Positions 44,844-53,589 of a stretch of DNA of 64,000 nucleotides are shown piece after piece. A model generated the notes under the pieces. It ran no database searches. It saw only the letters and a program-made list of their open reading frames with translations, and was not told the DNA's origin. Source of the stretch: Methanosarcina siciliae T4/M (GTDB lineage Archaea; Halobacteriota; Methanosarcinia; Methanosarcinales; Methanosarcinaceae); NCBI RefSeq assembly GCF_000970085.1, contig NZ_CP009506.1:2294001-2358000 (forward strand). The letters run 5' to 3'. Position 1 is the first letter of the stretch. Each line of letters starts with the position of its first letter. Both the position numbers and the translations under genes were made by a program.

Positions 44844-46662
44844 GTTTCAATCCTTGTTTTAGTGGCTGTTACCGTTTTTCATCAGGGTACCAAAAGGAGA
44901 GATTCCCAGAAATGGGGGTTTCAATCCTTGTTTTAGTGGCTGTTACCGTTTTTCTGACATCACGAAACTTGGATCACTGCTCAAAATTTATAAAAAGCTG
45001 TACAAAAAGGATGTATTCGTTTCAATCCTTGTTTTAGTGGCTGTTGCTGTTTTAGTGAAGAGTGCATAAATTCTATAATTATTGTGAAAGTTTCAATCCT
45101 TGTTTTAGTGGCTGTTGCTGTTTTAGTTGAATGAACAGTTGAGGATAATAGCGATGTTTATAAGTTTCAATCCTTGTTTTAGTGGCTGTTGCTGTTTTAG
45201 CATTGAAGTATCAAGTGTTTGTGCATATTTTCTAGTTTCAATCCTTGTTTTAGTGGCTGTTGCTGTTTTAGTTGAGGTTGAAGATCTGACTGTGAAGGAG
45301 GGCTATATGTTTCAATCCTTGTTTTAGTGGCTGTTGCTGTTTTAGTCGGAAACAAAATGGATTTAATTGGCCAAGAAGAGTTTCAATCCTTGTTTTAGTG
45401 GCTGTTGCTGTTTTAGTTGTCATCAGAAAATCTTGATGAACAGCTTGATAGTTTCAATCCTTGTTTTAGTGGCTGTTGCTGTTTTAGCTGTAATAAAGAT
45501 TTCTGCGAGAGAGATAGATACTGAGTTTCAATCCTTGTTTTAGTGGCTGTTGCTGTTTTAGATCGGTGATGGAAAGGATTGCTAGAATTGATAATAAGGT
45601 TTCAATCCTTGTTTTAGTGGCTGTTGCTGTTTTAGCTGGAAGATTGATCATCACCCAGAAGAATCGAGAGATGTTTCAATCCTTGTTTTAGTGGCTGTTG
45701 CTGTTTTAGTAAGGGGCACACGGTTGTTCCTGTCGAAGCAGAAAAACGTTTCAATCCTTGTTTTAGTGGCTGTTGCTGTTTTAGGAATAATTACGCAAGA
45801 AATGGAAGATGGTTACAAGAGTTTCAATCCTTGTTTTAGTGGCTGTTGCTGTTTTAGCGAGAGATTGAAACAAGCAGAGGAAGACAATAAATTTGTTTCA
45901 ATCCTTGTTTTAGTGGCTGTTGCTGTTTTAGAAATTATCTTCGGTTTTAAAGCTAAAAATAAATGAAGTTTCAATCCTTGTTTTAGTGGCTGTTGCTGTT
46001 TTAGCGTGTATATCTCAAGGAAGAAGGAATGGAAAACCCAGTTTCAATCCTTGTTTTAGTGGCTGTTGCTGTTTTAGTTTTGACCAAAGGACTAGCTCAT
46101 GTAGTTATATTTAGTTTCAATCCTTGTTTTAGTGGCTGTTGCTGTTTTAGAATAAAAGTCTAACCGTGATTGATATCATTGATAAAGGTTTCAATCCTTG
46201 TTTTAGTGGCTGTTGCTGTTTTAGCAGAGACACTTGTGTCTAGGGGAATGAGAGTGTCAGGTTTCAATCCTTGTTTTAGTGGCTGTTGCTGTTTTAGGTA
46301 AAAACAAAAACGGAGTGCAAAAAATGGAAAAGTTTCAATCCTTGTTTTAGTGGCTGTTGCTGTTTTAGTGGCAGATATAGATCCCAAATTTTTCGAGAAA
46401 ACAAGTTTCAATCCTTGTTTTAGTGGCTGTTGCTGTTTTAGAATCAAGAGATAAGAGGAATAACCGGATCTATACTGGTTTCAATCCTTGTTTTAGTGGC
46501 TGTTGCTGTTTTAGGTGGAAAACACTGGTTTTTTAAAAAATACAAAAAGAGGTTTCAATCCTTGTTTTAGTGGCTGTTGCTGTTTTAGTCCCATATCTGG
46601 CACATGGAAAAGTTTTCCCAGAAGAGTTTCAATCCTTGTTTTAGTGGCTGTTGCTGTTTTAG
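44844..46662 (-). CRISPR. CRISPR array 2: 25 repeats of 37 bp, 24 spacers
   Basis: Repeats start at 44844, 44918, 45019, 45090, 45164, 45235, 45309, 45380, 45451, 45525, 45599, 45673, 45748, 45821, 45895, 45968, 46041, 46114, 46188, 46261, 46332, 46405, 46478, 46552 and 46626. Spacers are 34-38 bp except the second (44955-45018), which is 64 bp. The two leftmost, oldest repeats are B type (ending ACCGTTTTTC on the plus strand), and the other 23 are A type. The leader is at the right, so transcription runs leftward toward RT. The array lies between the RT promoter and the cas1 promoter. Confidence 0.98.
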
Positions 46663-46915
46663 AGGGTCGTTTTCCCTTATTTACAGCAAATTATTAAATA
46701 ATTCCAAATCTAAAAAACAATAGCAAGCAAATTATTTTTTGCTTAAACTGTATAATATTTAAAATTTGCTTACTTCCATTTTTGTTAACTAAATTTGTCC
46801 ATCGACAATTAGCTAAGGAGTATATAAGGATGGATACCATATAAACTTTTGTATTTTCGACTGCTTGGCAGCGAAATTATTTTTTTGACAATGTACATAT
46901 CTGTACACTTCTTTA
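46663..46915 (-). promoter_or_regulatory. leader of CRISPR array 2
   Basis: Begins AGGGTCGTTTTCCCTTATTT after the last repeat, as in array 1, and stays alignable with that leader for about 250 bases (TACAGCAAATTATTAA, GGAGTATATAAGGA, AACTTTT). The conserved TATATAAGGA at 46821-46830 gives a minus-strand TATA-like element, about 150 bases before the first repeat. The conservation next to the first repeat fits recognition by Cas1-Cas2. Confidence 0.85.
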
Positions 46916-47149
46916 AAATCATTTGTAAAGTAGGGTATCCGGGATACATTTATAATTCTAATACGAAGTTCATAGCGCCGCCTCATGGTGGATTTTTCAT
47001 CCGGGCTCCTCAGAAAAATCCAAATTTTCTTTAGAAATACTTCAAAATAGTTTTTTATGATGTTCTATGTAGATGTTGTTTTTTTGAAAATTCATGGGTC
47101 AAATTGAGAAAAAAGCGTGATTCTTCAGGAAAACGGGGATACAAACTTC

Positions 47150-47203
47150 AAGAATTCGGATAAAGACCGAATTCTTCGCGAAATAATACTTATAGATCTG
47201 TAG
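47150..47203 (+). promoter_or_regulatory. operator-promoter of the cas1-cas2-csa3 operon
   Basis: A perfect 10-bp inverted repeat AAGAATTCGG/CCGAATTCTT (47150-47176, centre ATAAAGA) is followed by CGCG, a TATA-like AATACTTATAG and CTGTAG at 47198-47203, ending 26 bases before ATG 47230. From TTCGCG to CTGTAG there are 17 bases, exactly as in the RT promoter. Confidence 0.7.
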
Positions 47204-47229
47204 GCTTAAATGAAAAGTGAACTTCTATT

Positions 47230-48279
47230 ATGGTTTTCAAATTCAGGAGGGAATTCTGGATTAGGTTGATTGTTGACGAATACGGGACTTATATACATAA
47301 GAAGAGCAACCGGTTTATTTTCGTTGATAAGACTGAAAAGCTGCTCAAAAAAGGGTTTTCAGCGGATAAAGTGTCTCAGATCCTTATTTACAAAGGAGCT
47401 GCAGTTACTGCTGATGCGATAGAGCTTGCGGTTAAAAAAGGAATAGACATAGTTTATTTTGACCGGCTGGGGAAGCCTTTTGCAAGGACTTATTCCTGCG
47501 AACAGGAAAACTCTGCAACCGTACAGCGCTACCAGGCAAGGGCTTATGATGACGGAAAAGGGATTTTTCTTATGGGCTCCATGATCGGAGCTAAAATAAG
47601 GAACCAGGGATATCTGCTGAAAAGCCTGGCAAAAAAGAGAAATAATGAGCGCTTAGTGGGACAGGCGGAAAGGATCATGTCCCTGTCCGAAAAAATAAAG
47701 GAGCGGGCTGAAGAGTGGGGATATATTGAAGAAGCAAGGGAGAGCCTGTTCGGGATTGAAGGCGAGGCTTCAAGGATTTACTTTCAGGCCCTCTCAAATG
47801 TCCTTCCCGAAGCCGTGTACTCGGGGACGAGAACAAAAAGGCCGCCTGGAGACCTTTTTAATGCAATGCTCAGTTACGGGTACGGAATTCTCTATACCGA
47901 AGTGGAAAAAGCCTGCGTGCTCTCAGGCCTCAACCCCTACATGGGTTTCCAGCATACCGACCTTCCGGGAAAGCCGTCTCTTATCCTTGACCTGATTGAA
48001 GAATTCCGGCAGCCGGTTGTGGACAGGGCTGTGATAAGCCTTATCTCAAAAAAGCTTGTAACAGAAAAAGACCTCAAGTCGGTTGAAGGCGGTTTTTACC
48101 TGAACAGGGCCGGAAGGCGCAAAACTCTAGAAGCAGTCTCCGAAAGGCTTGCAAAAACTGTAAATTACAGGGGTTTCCGGCACTCATTTTCCATCTTAAT
48201 CCTGAAGCAGACAAGGGCGGTTGCAAAATTTCTTACCGGAGAGAGCAGCGGATATGCTCCTTTTGTATACTGGCGATAA
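47230..48279 (+). CDS. cas1: Cas1 integrase
   Basis: A 349-residue Cas1. The N-terminal beta domain opens with RLIVDEYGTYIHKKSNRFIF; the helical domain carries the metal ligands Glu179 (FGIEGEASRIYF), His242 (YMGFQHTD) and Asp254 (LILDLIEEFRQPVVDR). With Cas2 it inserts new spacers next to the leader. Length and motifs are complete. It is not fused to RT or Cas6. It begins a rightward operon with cas2 (54-bp gap) and csa3. GTGA, 12 bases before the ATG, is a modest ribosome-binding site. cas4 is absent from the window. Confidence 0.97.
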   Translation: MVFKFRREFWIRLIVDEYGTYIHKKSNRFIFVDKTEKLLKKGFSADKVSQILIYKGAAVTADAIELAVKKGIDIVYFDRLGKPFARTYSCEQENSATVQRYQARAYDDGKGIFLMGSMIGAKIRNQGYLLKSLAKKRNNERLVGQAERIMSLSEKIKERAEEWGYIEEARESLFGIEGEASRIYFQALSNVLPEAVYSGTRTKRPPGDLFNAMLSYGYGILYTEVEKACVLSGLNPYMGFQHTDLPGKPSLILDLIEEFRQPVVDRAVISLISKKLVTEKDLKSVEGGFYLNRAGRRKTLEAVSERLAKTVNYRGFRHSFSILILKQTRAVAKFLTGESSGYAPFVYWR

Positions 48280-48333
48280 TTTTGTGCTGGCGATACGATA
48301 CCGGAAAAAGTTCCGGGTATTGAGGGATGAAAC

Positions 48334-48639
48334 ATGTTTTTGTGGCTCGTCTACGACATAACCGATAACAACCTACGGAACAGGGTCTCGGAAAAATGCC
48401 TGGACTTCGGGCTCAGCAGGTTCCAGAAAAGCGTTTTTTTCGGCGAGCTTGACCCTGAAAAGATGAACGGACTTGCAGACGAAATCGAGCAGCTACTTGA
48501 CCATGAAGAGAGGACTGAAGAAGATTCCGTGCTCCTGTCTCCGGTTTGCATGGCCTGCCTGGGAAAAAGGCTCGTAATCGGGAAGGACTTCAACCCTGAA
48601 ACATACGCAGAAAAAGAATGCTTATTTATTGCTGAATGA
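48334..48639 (+). CDS. cas2: Cas2
   Basis: A 101-residue Cas2 with the start FLWLVYDITDNNLRNRV (catalytic-position Asp8), a helical region (CLDFGLSRFQKSVFFGEL) and strand SVLLSPVCMACLGKR, the ferredoxin-like fold that pairs two Cas1 dimers. The ending (KDFNPETYAEKECLFIAE) is longer than in the shortest Cas2s but typical of archaeal ones. A GAGGGATGAAAC site precedes the ATG. It lies 54 bp after cas1. Confidence 0.93.
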   Translation: MFLWLVYDITDNNLRNRVSEKCLDFGLSRFQKSVFFGELDPEKMNGLADEIEQLLDHEERTEEDSVLLSPVCMACLGKRLVIGKDFNPETYAEKECLFIAE

Positions 48640-48756
48640 CCTGAACTGTAAGAGAAAAAGTAACAGGACAATAACAGAAAAGGAATTGAAAAATAACAGG
48701 AAAGAAAAAAGACAGAAAAAGGAATGAAATAAGAAAAGCAAGGCTCGGGAAAAAGC

Positions 48757-49527
48757 ATGGCAGTAATGATTGCAACCCTCGGAGGGTCGGGAGATATCGT
48801 AAAACTGGGAGTCCGCCTGATGGAAAACGTAGATGAGGTCCTGCTGGTTGCCGGAAAGCCTTTATCCGAGCTCTATCCGGAATCCGAGATAAAAGCAGGT
48901 GCGGAAATCGTGAATCCCCCGGAAAAAGCTTCTGAGCTGGAAAGTCTCCTTGGGGGTTTCGGGATCAGAGTCAAAACCTTCAAAGTAGACCCCTTTAATT
49001 TCAAAGAATGCCTCATAACGATAATCGAATTGATCAATGCCCAGCCCGAAGGAGTCGAAGTTGTTTTAAACGTTACAGGCGGCACGAAAATCCTCTCACT
49101 TGCAGCCTTGAGTGCTGCAGGCATGTGCCGCTGCAAAGCCTTTGTAATCCAGGAAAAAGGAAACGGTAGCATCAAACTTGAACTCCCCATGCCTGATCCC
49201 GGTTATTTCGAAAAAATCGGAAAGCAGGGAAAAAAGACCCTCTCCTACCTGATGCAGGAAGAAAAGAAGCTAAAAGACCCGACCGAGCAGTGCAGCGATG
49301 AAAAACTCAGGCCCTTCATAAGCAAAAACATAGCAAACCACCTCGGAGTAACGCCTCAGACCCTTAATCCAATCCTCAAGTCCCTGGAATTTTCCGGGCT
49401 TCTCTCCGGCAGGAAAGGCTCGATAAAAAGAGGGGAGCCTGCAGGCGGAAAAAGTGGAGTGAAAATCTGGAGGCTGACCGACGAAGGAAAAATCTACGCT
49501 GCTTATTTCAGTAAAGAAAATCGGTAG
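48757..49527 (+). CDS. csa3: Csa3-like CARF - winged-helix protein
   Basis: A 256-residue protein. The N-terminal CARF domain begins AVMIATLGGSGDIVKLGVRL and has the nucleotide-site motif VVLNVTGGTKILSLAAL near residues 105-121. The C-terminal part is a winged helix (SKNIANHLGVTPQTLNPILK, then LLSGRKGSIKRG, KIWRLTDEGKIYAAYF). CARF proteins bind cyclic oligoadenylates; Csa3 proteins in archaea regulate adaptation and array genes. Here the local large subunit lacks a visible GGDD, so the CARF ligand could come from elsewhere or be another molecule. It is likely to bind the shared palindrome upstream of cas1 and RT, which is an inference. Start ATG 48757 or 48766. Confidence 0.85.
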   Translation: MAVMIATLGGSGDIVKLGVRLMENVDEVLLVAGKPLSELYPESEIKAGAEIVNPPEKASELESLLGGFGIRVKTFKVDPFNFKECLITIIELINAQPEGVEVVLNVTGGTKILSLAALSAAGMCRCKAFVIQEKGNGSIKLELPMPDPGYFEKIGKQGKKTLSYLMQEEKKLKDPTEQCSDEKLRPFISKNIANHLGVTPQTLNPILKSLEFSGLLSGRKGSIKRGEPAGGKSGVKIWRLTDEGKIYAAYFSKENR

Positions 49528-49552
49528 CCTTTAATTGGGTAGTCAATCGAAC

Positions 49553-49688
49553 TCATCGAAAGTCAGTTGAGCTGAGAATTTCAAGAAAGGGATCGCAAAG
49601 CCCTAATATTTCAGATAACATCTGCTTTCTTCTTTCATCAGGAATAGTATTGTATATTTTTGGATGTATAAAAAACTTCGAAGTCCAT
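49553..49688 (-). pseudogene. truncated RelE/ParE-like toxin fragment
   Basis: A 136-base stretch reads, after one base is removed from a T run (GTTTTTTATAC), MDFEVFIHPKIYNTIP followed by DERRKQMLSEILGLCD and a stop. The form HPKIYN...RRKQMLSEI matches the start of RelE/ParE-type toxins. It sits directly after the antitoxin-like gene, but the frame is broken and the C-terminal half is missing. Confidence 0.5.
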
Positions 49689-49694
49689 TAAAAT

Positions 49695-49910
49695 TTATTC
49701 ATGTTCACAAAGTTCTTTAATGTTTACAAATTCATCCTTATGCTCTCTGATAAGTTTTGCTCCGCGTTCACCTAATAGTCGCCTGTTATGCTCCTGTATT
49801 AGCTCCTGTAAAACTCTATTATAATTATTTCTTGTAGCTTCAGGAGCACGTAATTGTTTTTCAAGTGGTCTTGATACAGTTATTAAGACATTTGTTCCAG
49901 CTTCTGACAT
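49695..49910 (-). CDS. antitoxin-like 71-residue protein
   Basis: The protein starts MSEAGTNVLITVSRPLEKQL, then APEATRNNYNRVLQELIQEH and GERGAKLIREHKDEFVNIKEL, an N-terminal beta strand with two helices, as in many small antitoxins. The partner toxin downstream is broken (49553-49688). It may be a solitary survivor of a toxin-antitoxin pair. An exact family name cannot be given. Confidence 0.5.
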   Translation of the reverse strand: MSEAGTNVLITVSRPLEKQLRAPEATRNNYNRVLQELIQEHNRRLLGERGAKLIREHKDEFVNIKELCEHE

Positions 49911-50078
49911 AACTGTGTTTATAGAAATTATGGTACTTAAAATAATTTTGTATATGAGGTTCTGTCAAATCTACGGGGGACGGACAAATTATAAGTTCGA
50001 TTGTAGTTTTTTGTTTTATCCTTATTTTGCCGGAAGTTGTTTTGCAACAGGAAAAATGCAGTAAGGAAATGGAGGATT

Positions 50079-50115
50079 GTTTCAATCCTTGTTTTAGTTG
50101 ATCTTGTTTTTGAAT
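50079..50115 (-). repeat. solitary CRISPR-like repeat
   Basis: GTTTCAATCCTTGTTTTAGT matches the first 20 bases of the array repeats exactly, and the remaining 17 diverge (TGATCTTGTTTTTGAAT). It lies 3.4 kb right of array 2 inside decayed toxin-antitoxin DNA, with no second repeat or leader. Confidence 0.75.
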
Positions 50116-50178
50116 ACGGACTCGGAAACACACCAAAAGTGTGTATCAAATATATAGTCAAATTAAATTCGATCATAA

Positions 50179-50409
50179 TTATTTCTTGTAACCGAATATT
50201 TTGTCGTATTTTTTATGATCGGTTATGTCAATCACTATTATAAGAATTTTGACGCCTTGATTGCCATTTGTAATTGTGTAAAGCATTCTCCAGAAACCGG
50301 GGAGTTCTACTCTAAACAGGTTCTTTACTCCATATTAGCTTTTATATTCAGAAGGAATTAATCTTTTACCAGGCGGATTTCCATAATGAATATCTTTTAG
50401 GAAATTCAA
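50179..50409 (-). pseudogene. RelE/ParE-like toxin with an in-frame stop
   Basis: The minus frame reads FLKDIHYGNPPGKRLIPSEY, then a TAA at 50335-50337, then YGVKNLFRVELPGFWRMLYT, ILIIVIDITDHKKYDKIFGY and a final TAA at 50179-50181. The pattern NLFRVELPGFWRMLYTI...DHKKYDKIFG is the RelE/ParE toxin type common in archaea. One nonsense mutation splits the gene, and no ATG is visible before the first part (TTG at 50409 is possible). No antitoxin gene is intact upstream. Confidence 0.7.
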
Positions 50410-50495
50410 AAATAAAACCTGTATAAATAAATATATTCATTTACAATTAAAATCCAGCTTCTGAATACGTTTAAAAGGAAAAAAAGTGAGAAAGC

Positions 50496-51122
50496 TTGAT
50501 CGAACAATCCCAATTACTTTATTTCATTGCAGCTTCTGCAGCCCTTACATTTCTTCCGGGCCCCGATATTCTTTTCGTGCTCACTCAGAGTATTTCACAG
50601 GGCAAAATGGCAGGAATTGCAACCGCAACGGGCCTGTGTACGGGCATACTCGTCCACACCAGTGCAGCTGCCTTAGGAATTTCCGCCCTTCTGTACAAAT
50701 CGACCCTTGCCTTCGAAATCGTCAAATATGCCGGAGCAGCCTATTTGCTTTACCTTGCCTGGCAGGCTTTAAGAGAAAGCGGGGAACTGGTATCTTCTGC
50801 CCCTGTTCGGGAAACAAATGCATTTGCCCTTTACAGGCGCGGGATTTTCATGAATGTCCTGAACCCTAAAGTCGCTCTCTTCTTCCTCGCATTCCTCCCC
50901 CAGTTTGTAAATCTGGAATCGGGAAGTATTCCGATGCAGATGATATTTCTGGGAATAGTGTTCCTTGTACAGGCCTGGCTGATTTTTTCCGTAATCTCGG
51001 TCTTTGCCGGGATAATCGGGGATAAAATCGTACGGAGACCGGGAATCGGGAAATATATTAACTGGGGGAAAGCAGGCATTTTTACCGTAATCGGGGTAAA
51101 ACTTGCGCTGTCCCATAAATGA
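50496..51122 (+). CDS. LysE/RhtB-family amino-acid exporter
   Basis: A 208-residue inner-membrane protein with six predicted spans. The start FLPGPDILFVLTQSISQGKMAG contains the family signature, and IVKYAGAAYLLYLAWQALRE, RRGIFMNVLNPKVALFFLAF and the last span TVIGVKLALSHK complete it. The only suitable start is TTG 50496, with GTGAG 8 bases upstream. Substrate is probably an amino acid or derivative. A sensorless kinase follows 8 bases after its stop, although they are not obviously functionally linked. Confidence 0.85.
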   Translation: MIEQSQLLYFIAASAALTFLPGPDILFVLTQSISQGKMAGIATATGLCTGILVHTSAAALGISALLYKSTLAFEIVKYAGAAYLLYLAWQALRESGELVSSAPVRETNAFALYRRGIFMNVLNPKVALFFLAFLPQFVNLESGSIPMQMIFLGIVFLVQAWLIFSVISVFAGIIGDKIVRRPGIGKYINWGKAGIFTVIGVKLALSHK

Positions 51123-51130
51123 GTCCGTAA

Positions 51131-51958
51131 ATGGGTTACAGATCAAGATCAAAGGTCAATCCACACGTTGATGATGTAACTGATCAAAAAAAGATAGAAC
51201 AGATGTTAAAGGAAAATGAACAAAACCTGATCAATGCAAAAAATGGAGCTGAAGATGCAAATAAATCAAAAAGTGAATTTCTTGCAAAAATGAGTCATGA
51301 GTTAAGGACACCCTTAAACGCAGTTATCGGATTTTCTGACCTCTTACTCACCGAATCACCTGGAAAGCTGAATAAAAAGCAGGCTAGATATGTCAAAAAT
51401 ATAAGGTCTGGTGGAAAGTATTTGCTTGATCTGATAAATGACATTTTAGATCTATCAAAAATTGAAGCGGGAAAAATGGAGCTGCATCTTGAATGTTTTG
51501 CAGTCCGTGAGACCATCTCCGAGGTACTGGAAACTGTTTCCCCCTTATCTACTGAAAAAAATATTTCCCTGGAGATTTTAATTAGTAAAGAAGTAGATTT
51601 GCTTTATGCTGACAAATCCATGTTTAAGCAAATATTGTATAATCTTGTCAGTAATGCCATTAAATTCACCCCCTCCAATGGGAAAGTATGTGTGAAAGCA
51701 GATATAATTAATGATGAATTATCAGTATCAGTAATAGACAATGGTATTGGGATCTCTTCAGAAAATCAAAAACTCCTGTTTGAACCGTTCCAGCAAATAG
51801 CATCTTCTTTATCATGCGAATACAAAGGAACGGGTCTAGGCTTGGCAATTGTAAAAAAAGTTGTAAAAATACATGACGGAAATATCAATGTTCAAAGTGA
51901 AATTGGGAAAGGAAGCACATTCATCTTTACTCTTCCGTTGGATAAGCTAAAGAAATAA
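51131..51958 (+). CDS. histidine kinase core without a sensor domain, probably truncated
   Basis: A 275-residue protein. Its first residues (VNPHVDDVTDQKKIEQMLKE) look like the end of a PAS domain. HisKA follows with the phosphoacceptor His in KSEFLAKMSHELRTPLNAV, then the HATPase_c domain with the N box NLVSNAIKFTPS, G1 SVIDNGIGIS, and G2 GTGLGLAIVKK. It lacks a full sensor, so a larger PAS-kinase gene has probably been cut and joined to the lysE region. No response regulator is next to it. Confidence 0.8.
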   Translation: MGYRSRSKVNPHVDDVTDQKKIEQMLKENEQNLINAKNGAEDANKSKSEFLAKMSHELRTPLNAVIGFSDLLLTESPGKLNKKQARYVKNIRSGGKYLLDLINDILDLSKIEAGKMELHLECFAVRETISEVLETVSPLSTEKNISLEILISKEVDLLYADKSMFKQILYNLVSNAIKFTPSNGKVCVKADIINDELSVSVIDNGIGISSENQKLLFEPFQQIASSLSCEYKGTGLGLAIVKKVVKIHDGNINVQSEIGKGSTFIFTLPLDKLKK

Positions 51959-52060
51959 ATCCTTTATATTTATCCTCAAGCCTTTCTCATTGATCCGGGC
52001 ACTCTCTAACATGTGCAAGCGTAAAAGGTTTGTCTGCTTTCGCATTTACTCACTTCGAAT

Positions 52061-53239
52061 TTACTCACTGAACTCATCAAGGATGTTTCTCCTGACCCAG
52101 ATCCTGAATACGTTGTCCAGGATACCGTACATTCCTTCTTCCGGTTTTTCAATTGTCATCGTGTTGTAAAGATCTCTCATCGAGGTTGTCAGCGAGGAGG
52201 CAGGCGTCTGCATATCTGATGAGATTTCGCTTAATCTGCGGTATTTCTCCCTTGACAGGAATTTCAGGATGGTTTTTTGCTGATCGCTGAATTTCCATTC
52301 GTACCTGGATTCAAATTCACTATCGAATTCGTTTAGCATGGAATTGAATGCATTTTCAACATCGACATCATCAATAGTATTTTTATTTTTCAGAACTGAG
52401 TTCTGATAGAGAATAAATCCTATTTTCTGGAAATAGAAAGGAAAGCCTCCGGTACATGCATATATTCTTTCCAGCGCGCTGTCAGTAATCCGTATGTTCT
52501 GGGTCAGGAGACGGTCCCGTATATATTTTTTAACATGCTGTTCTTCTATGGGCTCAAGTTGAATTCTTGCAGTCATGAGGTACAGCGGAGAATCAGGTTT
52601 TAGAAATACTTCATGCAGCAGGGATACCGAAGACCCTGAGAAGATGTATCTGACCGAAGACTGGCTGTCCATCTGGCTCTTTAATATGTTGAAAATATAT
52701 CCGTTAAATCTCCTTAATTCCTGAAACTCATCAAAAGCAAGAATTATCGGTTCTTTCTTTTCTCCTGAAAATCCCCTGATGAAATCAAAAGTTTCAGCTA
52801 CCAGTTCCTGTTCGTTAACGTCTTTTTCCCGGAACCTGAGATAAACATTCCCTATGTGTTCGATGCTGCCCCCGATCTCAGAAAGTGATTTATAGGCAGC
52901 CGTGATTTTTCCTCTAAATACCCGGGAATATTTCTGCACAAGCCCTTTAAGCTGGTGTTTTTCCTCGTATGCTGCAAGCAAAGCTCGCGTAACAACCCTG
53001 AAGAAGTCACTCAGACCTGTCATTTCTCTGCAATTTATGGTAACGAAGAGAACCTCGTCTTCAACACGTGTTTTAAGGTTCCTGAGCAGGGAAGTCTTCC
53101 CGATTCTGCGCGGCCCTATGATAACATTATTCTGTGCCAGGGTTTCTATGTCCAGCTTCATTTTTTCAATTTCATTTTCCCGTCCTATGAAATAAGGAGG
53201 CTCGACTTCCCCTCCCACCACAAATAATGATTCAGGCAT
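52061..53239 (-). CDS. archaeal AAA ATPase
   Basis: A 392-residue ATPase of the archaeal ATPase family. Motifs: PPYFIGRENEIEKMKLDIET (N-terminal box), NNVIIGPRRIGKTSLLRNL (Walker A), ILAFDEFQELRRF (Walker B), and RYIFSGSSVSLLHEVF (sensor 1). The C-terminal part (WKFSDQQKTILKFLSREKYR ... MQTPASSLTTSMRDL) is a winged helix. Function unknown, although relatives cluster with DNA-linked or mobile genes. The start ATG 53239 has an ideal GGAGG about 9 bases upstream; a TTG at 53281 would add 14 residues and is less likely. Confidence 0.85.
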   Translation of the reverse strand: MPESLFVVGGEVEPPYFIGRENEIEKMKLDIETLAQNNVIIGPRRIGKTSLLRNLKTRVEDEVLFVTINCREMTGLSDFFRVVTRALLAAYEEKHQLKGLVQKYSRVFRGKITAAYKSLSEIGGSIEHIGNVYLRFREKDVNEQELVAETFDFIRGFSGEKKEPIILAFDEFQELRRFNGYIFNILKSQMDSQSSVRYIFSGSSVSLLHEVFLKPDSPLYLMTARIQLEPIEEQHVKKYIRDRLLTQNIRITDSALERIYACTGGFPFYFQKIGFILYQNSVLKNKNTIDDVDVENAFNSMLNEFDSEFESRYEWKFSDQQKTILKFLSREKYRRLSEISSDMQTPASSLTTSMRDLYNTMTIEKPEEGMYGILDNVFRIWVRRNILDEFSE

Positions 53240-53589
53240 CAATAATTTTCCTCCTGCTGCAAGACCCTTTACCAGGGGCAATATTCATTATGGGTATAGT
53301 TAAAAGCAACTATATTTGAAAATAACTATTGATTTAGTAGTTGAAAATGAATATATTTGAATTTAACGATTGCCCCATTCACAAGCTAAAGTTCGGTTAA
53401 AAACAAAATCATCAGAAATGAATATCTTTAGAGGAAAATACAAAATATTAGTCATAACAAATAAATTGAGAATTCAAGATTTCCAGTCAAATTTATTATT
53501 TAATCCATTAAAAGTAAAACTGGTGAAAAGTAAAACTGGTGAAAAGTAAAACTGGTGAAGTTTTCAGTTATTCTTTAAAATGGTTGTTA

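Noticed and set aside
46160..46447. Minus-strand frames in array 2 encoding repeated KQQQPLKQGLK
   Set aside because: Translation of repeats in the crRNA direction; no start or family.
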